NCBI GenBank assembly: GCA_019420275.1
Contig: JAHZHN010000005.1
Location: 85,710 to 149,709 of the forward strand
Reading direction: 5' to 3'
Length of the DNA stretch: 64,000 nt
DNA from: Clostridiales bacterium
GTDB lineage: Bacteria; Bacillota; Clostridia; Lachnospirales; Lachnospiraceae
Positions 52,817 through 61,490 of the stretch are shown one piece after another (positions within the stretch are counted from its first letter, which is position 1; every line of letters begins with the position of its first letter). Under the pieces are notes generated by a model. That model saw only the letters and a list, made by a program, of their open reading frames with translations. It was not told the DNA's origin and did not search any database. The position numbers were made by a program, and so were the translations under genes.

Positions 52817-53878
52817 ATGAAGAAAAATGTAGTAGTTATTTTTGGAGGGGATTCCTCAGAACATGATATTTCCTGCCTTTCAGCGCAGACGGTCATCAAC
52901 AACATGGACCGGGAGAAGTACAATGTAATTAAAGTTGGAATTACAAAAGAGGGTAAATGGTTGTTGGTGGATCATGTAAAAGATATTGAAGACGGGAGCT
53001 GGAGAGAGGGCGAAGTAAGAGCGCTGATTTCACCGGATACGGCTTCCCGCGCCCTGATCATTCTGGCAGAAGGGACCTATAAGGTGCAGAAAGTTGATGT
53101 GATCTTTCCAGTCCTCCATGGAATGAATGGAGAAGACGGAACGATACAGGGCTTATTTGAACTGTCCAAGATTCCATATGTAGGCTGCGGAGTATTGTCT
53201 TCTGCAGTTTCTATGGATAAGGTTTATACAAAGATTATTGTAGAACGTCTGGGAATCGATCAGGCAAAATTTGTACATGTAAAAGAGAGTGATTTCAAGA
53301 ATGATGATCTGACTGACGCAATGGATCGAGTAGAGGCAGCTTTATCCTATCCAGTGTTTGTAAAGCCTTCCTGTGCAGGATCTTCAAAAGGAGTTTCTAA
53401 AGCTCATGACAGGAAAGAACTGGAAGAGGCTCTCTATGAGGCAATCAAACATGACAGGAATATACTGGTTGAAGAGACGATCATCGGACGAGAGATTGAG
53501 TGTGCGGTTCTTGGAGACCGAAGTGAAGCTAAGGCGACCTGTGTGGGAGAGATTCTTGCAGCCGCAGATTTCTATGATTTTGATGCAAAATATAACAACC
53601 AGGAATCCAAAACTGTAATTGATCCGGATATGGCGGACGAGACCAAAGAGCAGATCAGAAAAGACGCACTGGAGATCTTCCATGCAGTGGACGGATTTGG
53701 ATGTGCGAGAGTCGATTTCTTCCTGGAAGAGTCCGGAAGGGTTGTATTTAACGAGATCAATACAATGCCTGGATTTACTTCCATCAGTATGTATCCAATG
53801 CTGTGGAAAGCCTGTGGAATAGATACTCCGCAGCTCATCGACCGTTTGCTGGATCTGGCGATGACAAGATACCGCTAG
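52817..53878 (+). CDS. ddl: D-alanine-D-alanine ligase
   Basis: 353 residues from an ATG after AAGGAGATGAG. ATP-grasp landmarks: FGGDSSEHDIS, LHGMNGEDGTIQG, KPSCAGSSKGVSK (ATP lysine), EETIIGREIECAVLG and RVDFFLEESGRVVFNEINTMPGFTSISMYP, with the metal Glu and Asn near the end. It makes the D-Ala-D-Ala dipeptide for peptidoglycan. It is followed 10 bp later by murI, so this is a cell-wall precursor unit. Confidence 0.95.
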   Translation: MKKNVVVIFGGDSSEHDISCLSAQTVINNMDREKYNVIKVGITKEGKWLLVDHVKDIEDGSWREGEVRALISPDTASRALIILAEGTYKVQKVDVIFPVLHGMNGEDGTIQGLFELSKIPYVGCGVLSSAVSMDKVYTKIIVERLGIDQAKFVHVKESDFKNDDLTDAMDRVEAALSYPVFVKPSCAGSSKGVSKAHDRKELEEALYEAIKHDRNILVEETIIGREIECAVLGDRSEAKATCVGEILAAADFYDFDAKYNNQESKTVIDPDMADETKEQIRKDALEIFHAVDGFGCARVDFFLEESGRVVFNEINTMPGFTSISMYPMLWKACGIDTPQLIDRLLDLAMTRYR

Positions 53879-53888
53879 GAGGAATCAT

Positions 53889-54692
53889 ATGAATGAGCCA
53901 ATAGGAGTATTTGATTCCGGAGTCGGCGGTCTGACGGTAGCCAGAGAGATTATGCGGCAGCTTCCGGAAGAGAGCATGATTTATTTTGGAGATACGGCGC
54001 GAGTTCCCTATGGCAGCAAGTCAAAGGATACGATCATTCGTTATTCCAGACAGATTGTAAATTTTCTTTTGAGCAAGGGAGTCAAAGCAGTTGTTGTTGC
54101 CTGCAATACGGCCAGTGCCCTGGCATTGACGGAACTGCAGCAGGAATATATCGTGCCCATCATTGGTATGGTACAGCCAGGAGCTGTAGCGGCGATGAAT
54201 GCTACGAAGAATAAAAATATCGGAATCATCGGAACGAACGCCACCATCAAGAGCGGTCAGTACGGAACATATCTGCGCAAACTGGATCCTAAGGTGACTG
54301 TGGTAACCAAGGCATGTCCTTTATTTGTGCCTCTTGTGGAGGAAGGACTGATTGATGATCGGATCACAGAAGATATGGTTTCCAGATATTTAAGAGAATT
54401 TCGCCAGTATGATATTGATTCTCTCATTCTGGGATGCACCCATTATCCTCTTTTGATCAATCCGATCCAGCGTTTTATGGGAGATGGTGTGACTTTGGTC
54501 AATCCGGCGTTCGAGGTGGCAAAGTGTTTGAAGCAGCTTCTCAAAAAAGACGGAATACAGGCGGAGAAGGGACATGTGGCTAAATATGAGTATTATGTCA
54601 GTGACCTGGCAGATCAGTTCCTTACTTTTGCAGACCGGGTGCTTCCGTGCAGGGTGGATTCTGTTCAGACCGTAGAGATAGAAAAATATTAG
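53889..54692 (+). CDS. murI: Glutamate racemase
   Basis: 267 residues after AGGAGG. It has the paired catalytic cysteines: VVVACNTASALAL and LILGCTHYPLL, the opening IGVFDSGVGGLTVARE, and GDTARVPYGSKS. It supplies D-glutamate for peptidoglycan. It sits between ddl and a DUF1934 gene with 9-10 bp gaps; all three are likely translated from one mRNA. Confidence 0.96.
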   Translation: MNEPIGVFDSGVGGLTVAREIMRQLPEESMIYFGDTARVPYGSKSKDTIIRYSRQIVNFLLSKGVKAVVVACNTASALALTELQQEYIVPIIGMVQPGAVAAMNATKNKNIGIIGTNATIKSGQYGTYLRKLDPKVTVVTKACPLFVPLVEEGLIDDRITEDMVSRYLREFRQYDIDSLILGCTHYPLLINPIQRFMGDGVTLVNPAFEVAKCLKQLLKKDGIQAEKGHVAKYEYYVSDLADQFLTFADRVLPCRVDSVQTVEIEKY

Positions 54693-54701
54693 GAGCAGCA
54701 T

Positions 54702-55124
54702 ATGACAAAAGATGTATTGATCAGCATCTCAGGGCTTCAGACGGAACTGGATGGTGAGGAGCCCATTGAGATGATGACGACGGGAGATTATTATCTGAAG
54801 AATGGAAAACATTTTATTTTGTACGATGAGATTGAAGAGGATCATCAGGTGGTGAAAAATATCCTGAAAATTGGGCCAAAGACGGTAGAGATTTCCCAAA
54901 AAGGCGGAAGGAATTCTCATATGGTATTTGAGAAAGGAAAGGAGAATCTTTCTTACTATGATACTCCGTTTGGAAGTCTGCTTTTGGGAGTCAGCACCAG
55001 TGATATCCGGTGGATGGAGAAAGAAGACCATATGAACCTGCAGGTGGATTATGATCTTTCCATCAATTCTGATCATATATCAAAGTGCAAGATTGATGTG
55101 AATATTAAATCAAATGAAGGATAA
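54702..55124 (+). CDS. DUF1934 (YwiB-like) beta-barrel protein
   Basis: 140 residues. A calycin-like run of beta strands is predicted, with family motifs ISISGLQTE, EMMTTGDYYLKNGKHFILYDE and LQVDYDLSINSDHISKCKIDV. DUF1934 proteins are small cytosolic proteins often beside murI or cell-wall genes in Firmicutes; function is not established. It closes the ddl-murI unit; an imperfect hairpin without a clear T-run lies at 55129-55179. Confidence 0.87.
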   Translation: MTKDVLISISGLQTELDGEEPIEMMTTGDYYLKNGKHFILYDEIEEDHQVVKNILKIGPKTVEISQKGGRNSHMVFEKGKENLSYYDTPFGSLLLGVSTSDIRWMEKEDHMNLQVDYDLSINSDHISKCKIDVNIKSNEG

Positions 55125-55205
55125 GAACAAAGCGGACAAGTCTCTTGGAATCTTGGTTTTGAGGGACATGCTCCGCTTTATGCTTTCCTCTCGGGAGGTT
55201 TTTTT

Positions 55206-56342
55206 ATGATGAAGTATTGGAAGGATTTGGCAATATCGGCGGGTCTTCTGGCTGCAGGAACGGTTGTATCGCATATTTTTTTCTATCATAATATCCATTC
55301 AGGAAACAATATTCCCATGATTTATGTACTTGCTACTTTTCTGATTTCCAGATTTACGCGGGGATACTCGTGGGGAATCATTTCATCCTTTATCAGCGTA
55401 CTGCTGATCAACTGGCGTTTTACTTACCCTTACTTTAGGCTTAATTTTATGATTGATGGGTATCCGCTGACGTTTATCAGTATTCTGGTAATCGCAATTA
55501 TTACCAATATGACCACTAGCAGTCTGAATGTCCAGCGGCAGGAGGCTATCGAACGGGAAAAAAAGCTGGAAAAGCTCAATGAGTATAATCAGCAGATTAA
55601 TAAGCTGACAATTGAGAGGGAAAAGGAGGCTATGCGATCCAATCTTTTGCGGGCCATTTCACATGATCTCAGGACTCCGCTGACGGGAATGATCGGAGCC
55701 AGCGCTACCTATCTGGAAGCAAAAGATTATTTGGATGAAGAGGCAAAAGATAAGCTGATCAGAGGTATCCATGAAGATGCCCACTGGCTTCTTAACATGG
55801 TGGAAAACCTTTTAAGCATTACAAGAATCCAAAATGATAATGCAGGAGAAGCACCTCACGTGAAGAAGACACCGGAACCGCTGGAGGAAGTGGTATCAGC
55901 AGCTGTTATCCGGTTTCAGAAAAGATATCCTGATGGGGAGGTCAATGTGGAAGTTCCGAAAGAATTCCTTATGGTTCCAATGGATCCAACATTAATTGAG
56001 CAGGTGATCATGAATCTTCTGGAGAATGCATGGGTTCATTCCGGAAAGCACGAGGAGATTGACTTTTATGCTCGACAGGAAGGCAGAAATGTAGTATTTT
56101 ATGTAAAAGATTATGGGGATGGAATAGAGCCGGAGCGAATGGAACATCTTTTTGACGGCTGCGCAGGATCAAAGGATAATGAGAGCCGCAAGGGCATGGG
56201 AATCGGACTGACCATTTGCAAAACAATTATTCAGGCCCATCGAGGGGAAATTCATGCAAGAAATCATGAAAATGGAGCAGAATTTTATTTCAGCCTTCCG
56301 CTGGAAGAAGAAAATGGAGGAATGAGTGATGATGGAGTTTAA
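55206..56342 (+). CDS. KdpD-like sensor histidine kinase (short form)
   Basis: 378 residues, starting at an ATG after GGGAGG. Three to four membrane helices in the first 105 residues form a KdpD-type DUF4118 domain (NNIPMIYVLATFLISRFTRGYSWGI). A coiled linker comes next, then the phospho-accepting H153 in AISHDLRTPLTG, the N box MNLLENAWVHS, and G boxes DYGDGIEP and GMGIGLTICK. The N-terminal KdpD/USP domains of the full-length sensor are missing, as in other short Firmicute forms. It overlaps the response regulator. kdpFABC is not in the window. Confidence 0.9.
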   Translation: MMKYWKDLAISAGLLAAGTVVSHIFFYHNIHSGNNIPMIYVLATFLISRFTRGYSWGIISSFISVLLINWRFTYPYFRLNFMIDGYPLTFISILVIAIITNMTTSSLNVQRQEAIEREKKLEKLNEYNQQINKLTIEREKEAMRSNLLRAISHDLRTPLTGMIGASATYLEAKDYLDEEAKDKLIRGIHEDAHWLLNMVENLLSITRIQNDNAGEAPHVKKTPEPLEEVVSAAVIRFQKRYPDGEVNVEVPKEFLMVPMDPTLIEQVIMNLLENAWVHSGKHEEIDFYARQEGRNVVFYVKDYGDGIEPERMEHLFDGCAGSKDNESRKGMGIGLTICKTIIQAHRGEIHARNHENGAEFYFSLPLEEENGGMSDDGV

Positions 56343-57042
56343 AAGGACCGCATTGATCATCGAAGATGAAGAAAATATCGGGAATTTTATGTCTGCAATC
56401 TTAAAAGCTAACGGTTATAAGGCAATGCTCTGTATGACAGGAGAGCAGGGGATGCAGTGTGCGGAGTCTTACTGTCCGGATGTGATTCTTCTGGATCTTG
56501 GGCTTCCGGATATTGATGGAATGGAGGTCCTGAGAAAAATACGGCAATGGACTGTTACACCGATTATTATCATTTCTGCCAGAAATAATGAGGACGAGAA
56601 AGTACGGGCCCTCGATGGGGGAGCGGACGATTATATTACCAAGCCTTTTGGAAATCAGGAACTGCTGGCAAGGATTCGTACTGCACTGCGGCACAGGAGA
56701 CAGCCCATGGAGAAATTCACCGGGGTTCCGGCATACAAAGCGGAAGAATTAAAGATTGACTTTGATAAGCGGAGAGTGTTCCTGGCTGGAAAAGAGATAC
56801 GGCTGACCCAGATTGAATATAAACTGGTTTCCCTGCTGGCTGAAAATGCCGGAAGAGTTATTACATATGAGGCAATTATACGGGATATCTGGGGACCTCA
56901 CGCGGACACAAACAACCAGATCCTTCGGGTCAATATGGCCAATATTCGGAGGAAAATTGAAAAAAATCCCGCAGTTCCCCGGTATATTTTTACAGAAGTA
57001 GGGGTGGGCTACAGGATGCTGGAAAATGAATTGTCCCGTTAA
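56329..57042 (+). CDS. OmpR/KdpE-type response regulator
   Basis: ATG 56329 lies 8 bases after GGAGG inside the sensor gene end; 237 residues. The receiver has the acidic pair E12/D13, phospho-acceptor D56 (DVILLDLGLPD) and K in YITKPF. The C-terminal winged helix is intact (LTQIEYKLVSLLAENAGRVITYE, RVNMANIRRKIEKNP, RYIFTEVGVGYRM). It forms a pair with the KdpD-like kinase. The targets are unknown; the two ammonium transporters directly downstream are candidates by position. Confidence 0.93.
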   Translation: MMEFKRTALIIEDEENIGNFMSAILKANGYKAMLCMTGEQGMQCAESYCPDVILLDLGLPDIDGMEVLRKIRQWTVTPIIIISARNNEDEKVRALDGGADDYITKPFGNQELLARIRTALRHRRQPMEKFTGVPAYKAEELKIDFDKRRVFLAGKEIRLTQIEYKLVSLLAENAGRVITYEAIIRDIWGPHADTNNQILRVNMANIRRKIEKNPAVPRYIFTEVGVGYRMLENELSR

Positions 57043-57105
57043 GACTGCGCTAAGATTTGCATGAATTTCGTTAAAAAAGTGCAAAAAAAAGTACAAGCAA
57101 AAGTA

Positions 57106-57134
57106 TTGACAAATAGAAATTATGCGCATATAAT
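57106..57134 (+). promoter_or_regulatory. Consensus promoter of the Amt-PII gene
   Basis: TTGACA (57106-57111), 17-bp spacer, TATAAT (57129-57134): full consensus. The leader of about 140 bases contains the hairpin at 57146-57178. Confidence 0.88.
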
Positions 57135-57145
57135 CTGTGCATAAC

Positions 57146-57178
57146 AAAGGCGTTATGGAATTTACCCATAGCGCCTTT
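57146..57178 (+). promoter_or_regulatory. Leader hairpin before the Amt-PII gene
   Basis: AAAGGCGTTATGG (57146-57158) pairs with CCATAGCGCCTTT (57166-57178), 13 pairs with one G-U over a 7-base loop. It starts about 5 bases after the expected transcript start. It has only a weak T tract (ATTCATTTC). It may be an attenuator or a protein-binding hairpin of the kind used by ANTAR antiterminators at nitrogen genes. Confidence 0.55.
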
Positions 57179-57283
57179 ATTCATTTCATGAAATATAAAA
57201 TTTTGGCATTTTGACAACAAGGCGCGCGTTTCCCAAAAATCATATGTCAACTACACATATGTTTGAGAATGGAGGAAATGATT

Positions 57284-59029
57284 ATGACAAACGAAATATT
57301 AGAAACTATCAACAGTCAGATTTTCGGAGTGTGGTTCCTGATAGGAGCTGCTTTGGTATTCTGGATGCAGGCAGGATTTGCCATGGTTGAAACCGGATTT
57401 ACCAGAGCGAAAAACGCAGGAAACATCATCATGAAAAACTTAATGGATTTTTGTATTGGAACCTGTGTATTTATCTTGATCGGATTCAGCTTTTTGCTGG
57501 GAGAAGATATGATTGGACTTATCGGAAAACCAGGATTTGATATTTTCACAGCATATGGAAATTTTGACTGGTCAAATTTTGTATTCAATCTTGTCTTTTG
57601 TGCAACAACAGCAACCATAGTTTCAGGAGCTATGGCAGAAAGAACAAAATTCCTTTCTTACTGCATTTACTCTGCTGTAATTTCAGCATTGATTTATCCA
57701 ATCGAAGCACATTGGATCTGGGGCGGAGGCTGGTTATCTCAGATGGGATTCCATGATTTTGCCGGTTCTTGTGCAATCCATATGGTTGGCGGACTTTCCG
57801 CATTGATTGGAGCAAAATTCCTTGGAGCACGAATTGGAAAATTTACGAAAGATAAAGAAGGAAATATTACAAAGGTAAATGCATTCCCTGGTCATAATAT
57901 TCCAATCGGAGCACTCGGAGTTTTCATCCTCTGGCTTGGATGGTATGGATTTAATGGAGCTGCAGCAACGTCTATTGATCAGTTGGGATCTATTTTTGTA
58001 ACAACAACAATTTCTCCGGCTGTAGCAACTGTAGTATGTATGATTTTAACCTGGGTAAAATATGGAAAGCCGGATGTTTCAATGTGTTTGAATGCGTCAC
58101 TGGCTGGCCTGGTAGCAATTACAGCACCATGTGATGTTACAGATGCTCTTGGAGCTATCATCATAGGAGCAGTAGCAGGAGCCCTGGTTGTGTTTGGTGT
58201 TTGGTTATTAGATTATAAATTAAGGGTTGATGATCCGGTTGGTGCAGTAGCAGTTCATTTTATGAATGGTATCTGGGGAACATTTGCAACAGGGTTATTT
58301 GCAACAACAAGTGCACCGGAAAGTGAATTAAATGGTCTTTTTTACGGCGGAGGCTTTGAATTATTAAAAATTCAGATTATTGGAATCGTGGCAGTATGTG
58401 CATGGACAGCAGTTACAATCAGTATCACGTTCCTTCTGATCAGAGCAACGGTAGGACTTAGAGTAACAGAGGAAGAAGAGATCATTGGTCTGGATGGACC
58501 GGAACATGGATTAACTTCTGCATATGCTGGATTTAGTATGATGGATATTTCTAACACTATGATCATGGAAGAAAATGAGAATACAGTTCTTGGACAGGAA
58601 GATTATGAGGCAGCATCAGAGATACAGAAAGCAGCAGCTGTACCAGTAGAAAAAGAACCTGGTCTCTCACCGACAGGAATGTACAAAGTTGTAATCATTG
58701 CAAAATTAACAACATATGACAAACTGAGAAAAGCAATGAATGATGTCGGAGTTACAGGAATGACAGTAACTCAGGTTATGGGATGTGGAATCCAGAAAGG
58801 TGCAGGAGAAAAATACAGAGGTGCTGAGGTAGATGCCACATTGCTTCCAAAAGTCAAAGTAGAAGTAGTTGTCGGAAATATTCCAGTAGACAACATCATT
58901 GAGGCTGCAAAGAAATCACTTTATACAGGTCATATTGGAGATGGAAAGATCTTTGTTTACAATGTAGATAAAGTTATTAAAGTAAGAACAGGGGAAGAAG
59001 ATTTAGCAGCTCTGGCAGATGTAGAATAA
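57284..59029 (+). CDS. Ammonium transporter fused to a C-terminal PII domain
   Basis: ATG 57284, 8 bases after GGAGG, is preferred to TTG 57263; 581 residues. The Amt part (about 1-400) has eleven helices with conserved motifs: FWMQAGFAMVETGFTRAKN, HWIWGGGWL, HMVGGLSALIGAKFLG (first pore His region), FILWLGWYGFN and VAVHFMNGIWGTFATG (second His). After a 60-residue linker, a PII domain (about 470-581) has MTVTQVMGCGIQKG, LPKVKVEVVV, TGHIGDGKIFVY and KVRTGEE. The T-loop lacks the Tyr-51 used for uridylylation (reads RGAEVDATLL). Fusion puts the channel and its own gate in one chain; known members of such fusions exist but are uncommon. Confidence 0.93.
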   Translation: MTNEILETINSQIFGVWFLIGAALVFWMQAGFAMVETGFTRAKNAGNIIMKNLMDFCIGTCVFILIGFSFLLGEDMIGLIGKPGFDIFTAYGNFDWSNFVFNLVFCATTATIVSGAMAERTKFLSYCIYSAVISALIYPIEAHWIWGGGWLSQMGFHDFAGSCAIHMVGGLSALIGAKFLGARIGKFTKDKEGNITKVNAFPGHNIPIGALGVFILWLGWYGFNGAAATSIDQLGSIFVTTTISPAVATVVCMILTWVKYGKPDVSMCLNASLAGLVAITAPCDVTDALGAIIIGAVAGALVVFGVWLLDYKLRVDDPVGAVAVHFMNGIWGTFATGLFATTSAPESELNGLFYGGGFELLKIQIIGIVAVCAWTAVTISITFLLIRATVGLRVTEEEEIIGLDGPEHGLTSAYAGFSMMDISNTMIMEENENTVLGQEDYEAASEIQKAAAVPVEKEPGLSPTGMYKVVIIAKLTTYDKLRKAMNDVGVTGMTVTQVMGCGIQKGAGEKYRGAEVDATLLPKVKVEVVVGNIPVDNIIEAAKKSLYTGHIGDGKIFVYNVDKVIKVRTGEEDLAALADVE

Positions 59030-59099
59030 AAAAACGGTATTTTATATAGCAGAAATCATATTGTCTAGTTAAAAATACAAGAAAATTTCAAAAAATATC

Positions 59100-59128
59100 T
59101 TGCATAAATAAAAATAGTCTGTTATTAT
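59100..59128 (+). promoter_or_regulatory. Possible promoter of the second Amt gene
   Basis: TTGCAT (59100-59105), 17-bp spacer, TATTAT (59123-59128). It is followed within about 12 bases by a strong terminator hairpin. Confidence 0.5.
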
Positions 59129-59140
59129 AAAAACCGACGA

Positions 59141-59188
59141 AGAGGTCTAAAGCATATGAAGGAATGTGCTTTGGACCTCTTTTTTTTC
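59141..59188 (+). terminator. Strong terminator hairpin in the leader of the second Amt gene
   Basis: AGAGGTCTAAAGCA (59141-59154) pairs with TGCTTTGGACCTCT (59167-59180), one G-U, followed by TTTTTTTT. It lies after the Amt-PII gene but also after the promoter-like sequence at 59100-59128 and 61 bp before the next gene, so it can end the first gene and attenuate the second. Confidence 0.9.
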
Positions 59189-59248
59189 TCTCGAGAGGCT
59201 CGCCGCGGCAGCGGCATCAAATGAAAAGAATGAATGGAGGAATAGATT

Positions 59249-60487
59249 ATGAACGCAGGAGATACTGGATTTATTTTGCTCTGTGCAGCGTTTGTGTTTT
59301 TCATGACACCGGGGCTTGCATTCTTCTATGGAGGCCTTGTGCGGAGAAAAAATGTTGGAAATACAATGATGCAATGTGTATTTATTATGGGTGTATCCAT
59401 TGTTATGTGGGTATTGTTTGGATATGCACTGGCTTTCGGAGGAGACCATGGAGGAATTATCGGAGGAGCCAAATGGTTCTTATTCCAAGGAGTCGGAATG
59501 GAGGCAGGACCATATGCGGATACCATTCCAAACCTGGCTTTTGCAGCATTTCAGATGATGTTCGCAATGATCACACCAGCACTGATCACAGGATCTGTTG
59601 CTGGAAGAATGAGATTTAAATCTCTTGTTCTCTTTATCATCTTATGGTCACTGATCGTATATTATCCGATGGCTCATATGGTATGGGGTGAAGGCGGATT
59701 TCTTGCAGGCATTGGTTCTGTTGACTTTGCAGGAGGAAACGTTGTACATATCACATCAGGTGTCAGCGGATTGGTTTTGGCAATTTTGTTAGGAAAACGA
59801 AGAGGATACGACCAGGGAGCATATCATGTGCATAATACACCGTTCGTATTTTTAGGAGCTGCAATCTTGTGGTTTGGATGGTATGGATTTAACGCAGGAA
59901 GCGCATTGGCAGCAAACGGACTGGCAGCACATGCATTTATGACAACTTCTCTTTCTGCGGCAGCAGCGCTTGTTTCCTGGATGCTGATTGAGACAGTCAC
60001 ATCAGGAAAGCCAACGTTAGTAGGAGCGTCTACCGGTCTTGTTATCGGTTTGGTTGCCATTACACCGGGAGCAGGATTTGTACCGGTATGGGCATCTTTG
60101 ATCATTGGACTTCTGGTAAGCCCAATCTGCTTCTTTGGAGTGAAAATCATAAAAGGAAAGATTGGAATTGATGATGCGCTGGATGCTTTTGGATGCCACG
60201 GTATCGGTGGTATCTGGGGAGGTATCGCAACCGGATTATTTGGACTTAGTTCTATCAATGATGTAGCACAGTGGAATGGACTTGTATTTGGGGATTCCAG
60301 ACTGTTTGTAGCACAGATTATCGGAATCGTTGTTTCCATTGTGGTTGCTGTTGTAGGAACACTGATCTGTGCAGGTATCGTAAAACTCTTCGGACCGCTT
60401 CGTGTAGGTGAAAAAGAAGAGAAAGTCGGACTTGATATTTCTGAACATAATGAAAATGCATATCCGTCCTTTAATGGTTTGGATTAG
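59249..60487 (+). CDS. amt: Ammonium transporter, stand-alone
   Basis: 412 residues behind AATGGAGGAAT. Eleven helices, opening FMTPGLAFFYGGLVRRKN, HMVWGEGGFLAGIGSVDFAGG, VVHITSGVSGLVLAILLGKRRG (first pore His), FLGAAILWFGWYGFNAGSALAANG, and CHGIGGIWGGIATGLFG (second His). This is a classical AmtB-type ammonium channel of bacteria. It differs clearly from the fused paralog at 57284. The PII gene starts 21 bp later; the usual amtB-glnK pair. Expression may be attenuated by the 59141 hairpin and is expected to respond to nitrogen. Confidence 0.95.
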   Translation: MNAGDTGFILLCAAFVFFMTPGLAFFYGGLVRRKNVGNTMMQCVFIMGVSIVMWVLFGYALAFGGDHGGIIGGAKWFLFQGVGMEAGPYADTIPNLAFAAFQMMFAMITPALITGSVAGRMRFKSLVLFIILWSLIVYYPMAHMVWGEGGFLAGIGSVDFAGGNVVHITSGVSGLVLAILLGKRRGYDQGAYHVHNTPFVFLGAAILWFGWYGFNAGSALAANGLAAHAFMTTSLSAAAALVSWMLIETVTSGKPTLVGASTGLVIGLVAITPGAGFVPVWASLIIGLLVSPICFFGVKIIKGKIGIDDALDAFGCHGIGGIWGGIATGLFGLSSINDVAQWNGLVFGDSRLFVAQIIGIVVSIVVAVVGTLICAGIVKLFGPLRVGEKEEKVGLDISEHNENAYPSFNGLD

Positions 60488-60508
60488 AAAGAACGGGGGA
60501 ATTGAGAT

Positions 60509-60859
60509 ATGATAATGAAAGTAGAGGCTTTTGTAAGAGAAGAAAAGCTGGAAGATGTAAAAGAGGCGCTGAATAAAGTTGAAGTCAATGGAATTACCAT
60601 TTCCCAGGTTATGGGATGCGGAGCGCAGAAAGGATTTACGGAAGTTGTCAGAGGAACGAAAGTAGATGTTATGCTGCGTCCGAAAATCAAATTTGAAATT
60701 GTAGTATCATCTGAAGAATGGGCGGAAAAAACTATCAAAGCGATTCAGGATGCTGCATTTACAGGAGAAGTAGGAGATGGAAAGATCTTTAGTTATGAAG
60801 TAAAAAATGTAATTAAGATCAGAACAGGCGAGACGGGAATTGACGCCTTACAGGATTAA
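60509..60859 (+). CDS. glnK: PII-family signal protein (GlnK-like)
   Basis: 116 residues. PII motifs: MKVEAFVREEKLEDVKEAL, GITISQVMGCGAQKGF, RPKIKFEIVV, TGEVGDGKIFSY and KIRTGETG, which bind ATP/ADP and 2-oxoglutarate. The T-loop reads EVVRGTKVDVML, lacking both tyrosines of the E. coli protein, so it cannot be uridylylated there; control must be by ligand binding alone. It is paired with the Amt gene upstream, whose pore it would plug at high nitrogen. Start could be ATG 60509 or 60515. Confidence 0.94.
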   Translation: MIMKVEAFVREEKLEDVKEALNKVEVNGITISQVMGCGAQKGFTEVVRGTKVDVMLRPKIKFEIVVSSEEWAEKTIKAIQDAAFTGEVGDGKIFSYEVKNVIKIRTGETGIDALQD

Positions 60860-60879
60860 ATCAGCTGAAAATAGATAAA

Positions 60880-60932
60880 ATGGGAACCTTGCCGGGGATT
60901 TGGAGATTTCCACGGCATGGTTCCCATTTTTG
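60880..60932 (+). terminator. Terminator after glnK
   Basis: ATGGGAACC (60880-60888) and GGTTCCCAT (60919-60927), with inner TTGCCG/ACGGCA pairing, followed by TTTTT. Confidence 0.9.
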
Positions 60933-61022
60933 TAAAATCTTATAAAAATTCTATTAAAACGGGAAATATCATGATATAATACTTCTCGTTTCTTATAGAA
61001 ATTACAGTAAAGGAAAGATGAT

Positions 61023-61487
61023 ATGGCTACGGTGACATTAATATCAAATCATATGGGAGTAGATACGTATCTGGAATTGAGGAAAGCCGTTGGGTTTAAA
61101 CCGCTTTCCAGAACGCAGGCAAAGAAAGCGCTGGATCACAGTCTCTATATTGTCTGTGCCTATATCGATGCGCAGATTGTAGGCATGGGAAGACTGGTTG
61201 GTGATGGATCTGTTATCTGTTACATTCAGGATCTTATGATTCATCCGGATTTTCAGAGATATGGAATCGGAGGAGCAATCATTGAAGATCTCATCAAACA
61301 AGTAGAAGACATGTGTGAGGAAGGGACCGAAATCATGCTGGATCTGATGTGTGCGGTAGGTCGTGAGCCTTTCTATCATAAGCATGGATTTATTTCCAGA
61401 CCGACAGATTGTCTGGGCCCGGGTATGATCCGTTATATCAGAAAAGAACCTGCTCCCGGATCAAAGAAAGAAGAAGGAGGATATTAA
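61023..61487 (+). CDS. GNAT-family N-acetyltransferase
   Basis: 154 residues after AAAGGAAAGATGAT. GNAT motifs: VGMGRLVGDGSVICYIQDLMIHPDFQRYGIGGAIIEDL contains motif A with the acetyl-CoA loop R-Y-G-I-G-G-A, then FYHKHGF (motif B). The acceptor substrate is unknown. A TATAAT-like box (GATATAATA) lies about 50 bp upstream. It is followed 3 bp later by the DUF4190 gene. Confidence 0.92.
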   Translation: MATVTLISNHMGVDTYLELRKAVGFKPLSRTQAKKALDHSLYIVCAYIDAQIVGMGRLVGDGSVICYIQDLMIHPDFQRYGIGGAIIEDLIKQVEDMCEEGTEIMLDLMCAVGREPFYHKHGFISRPTDCLGPGMIRYIRKEPAPGSKKEEGGY

Positions 61488-61490
61488 TAT

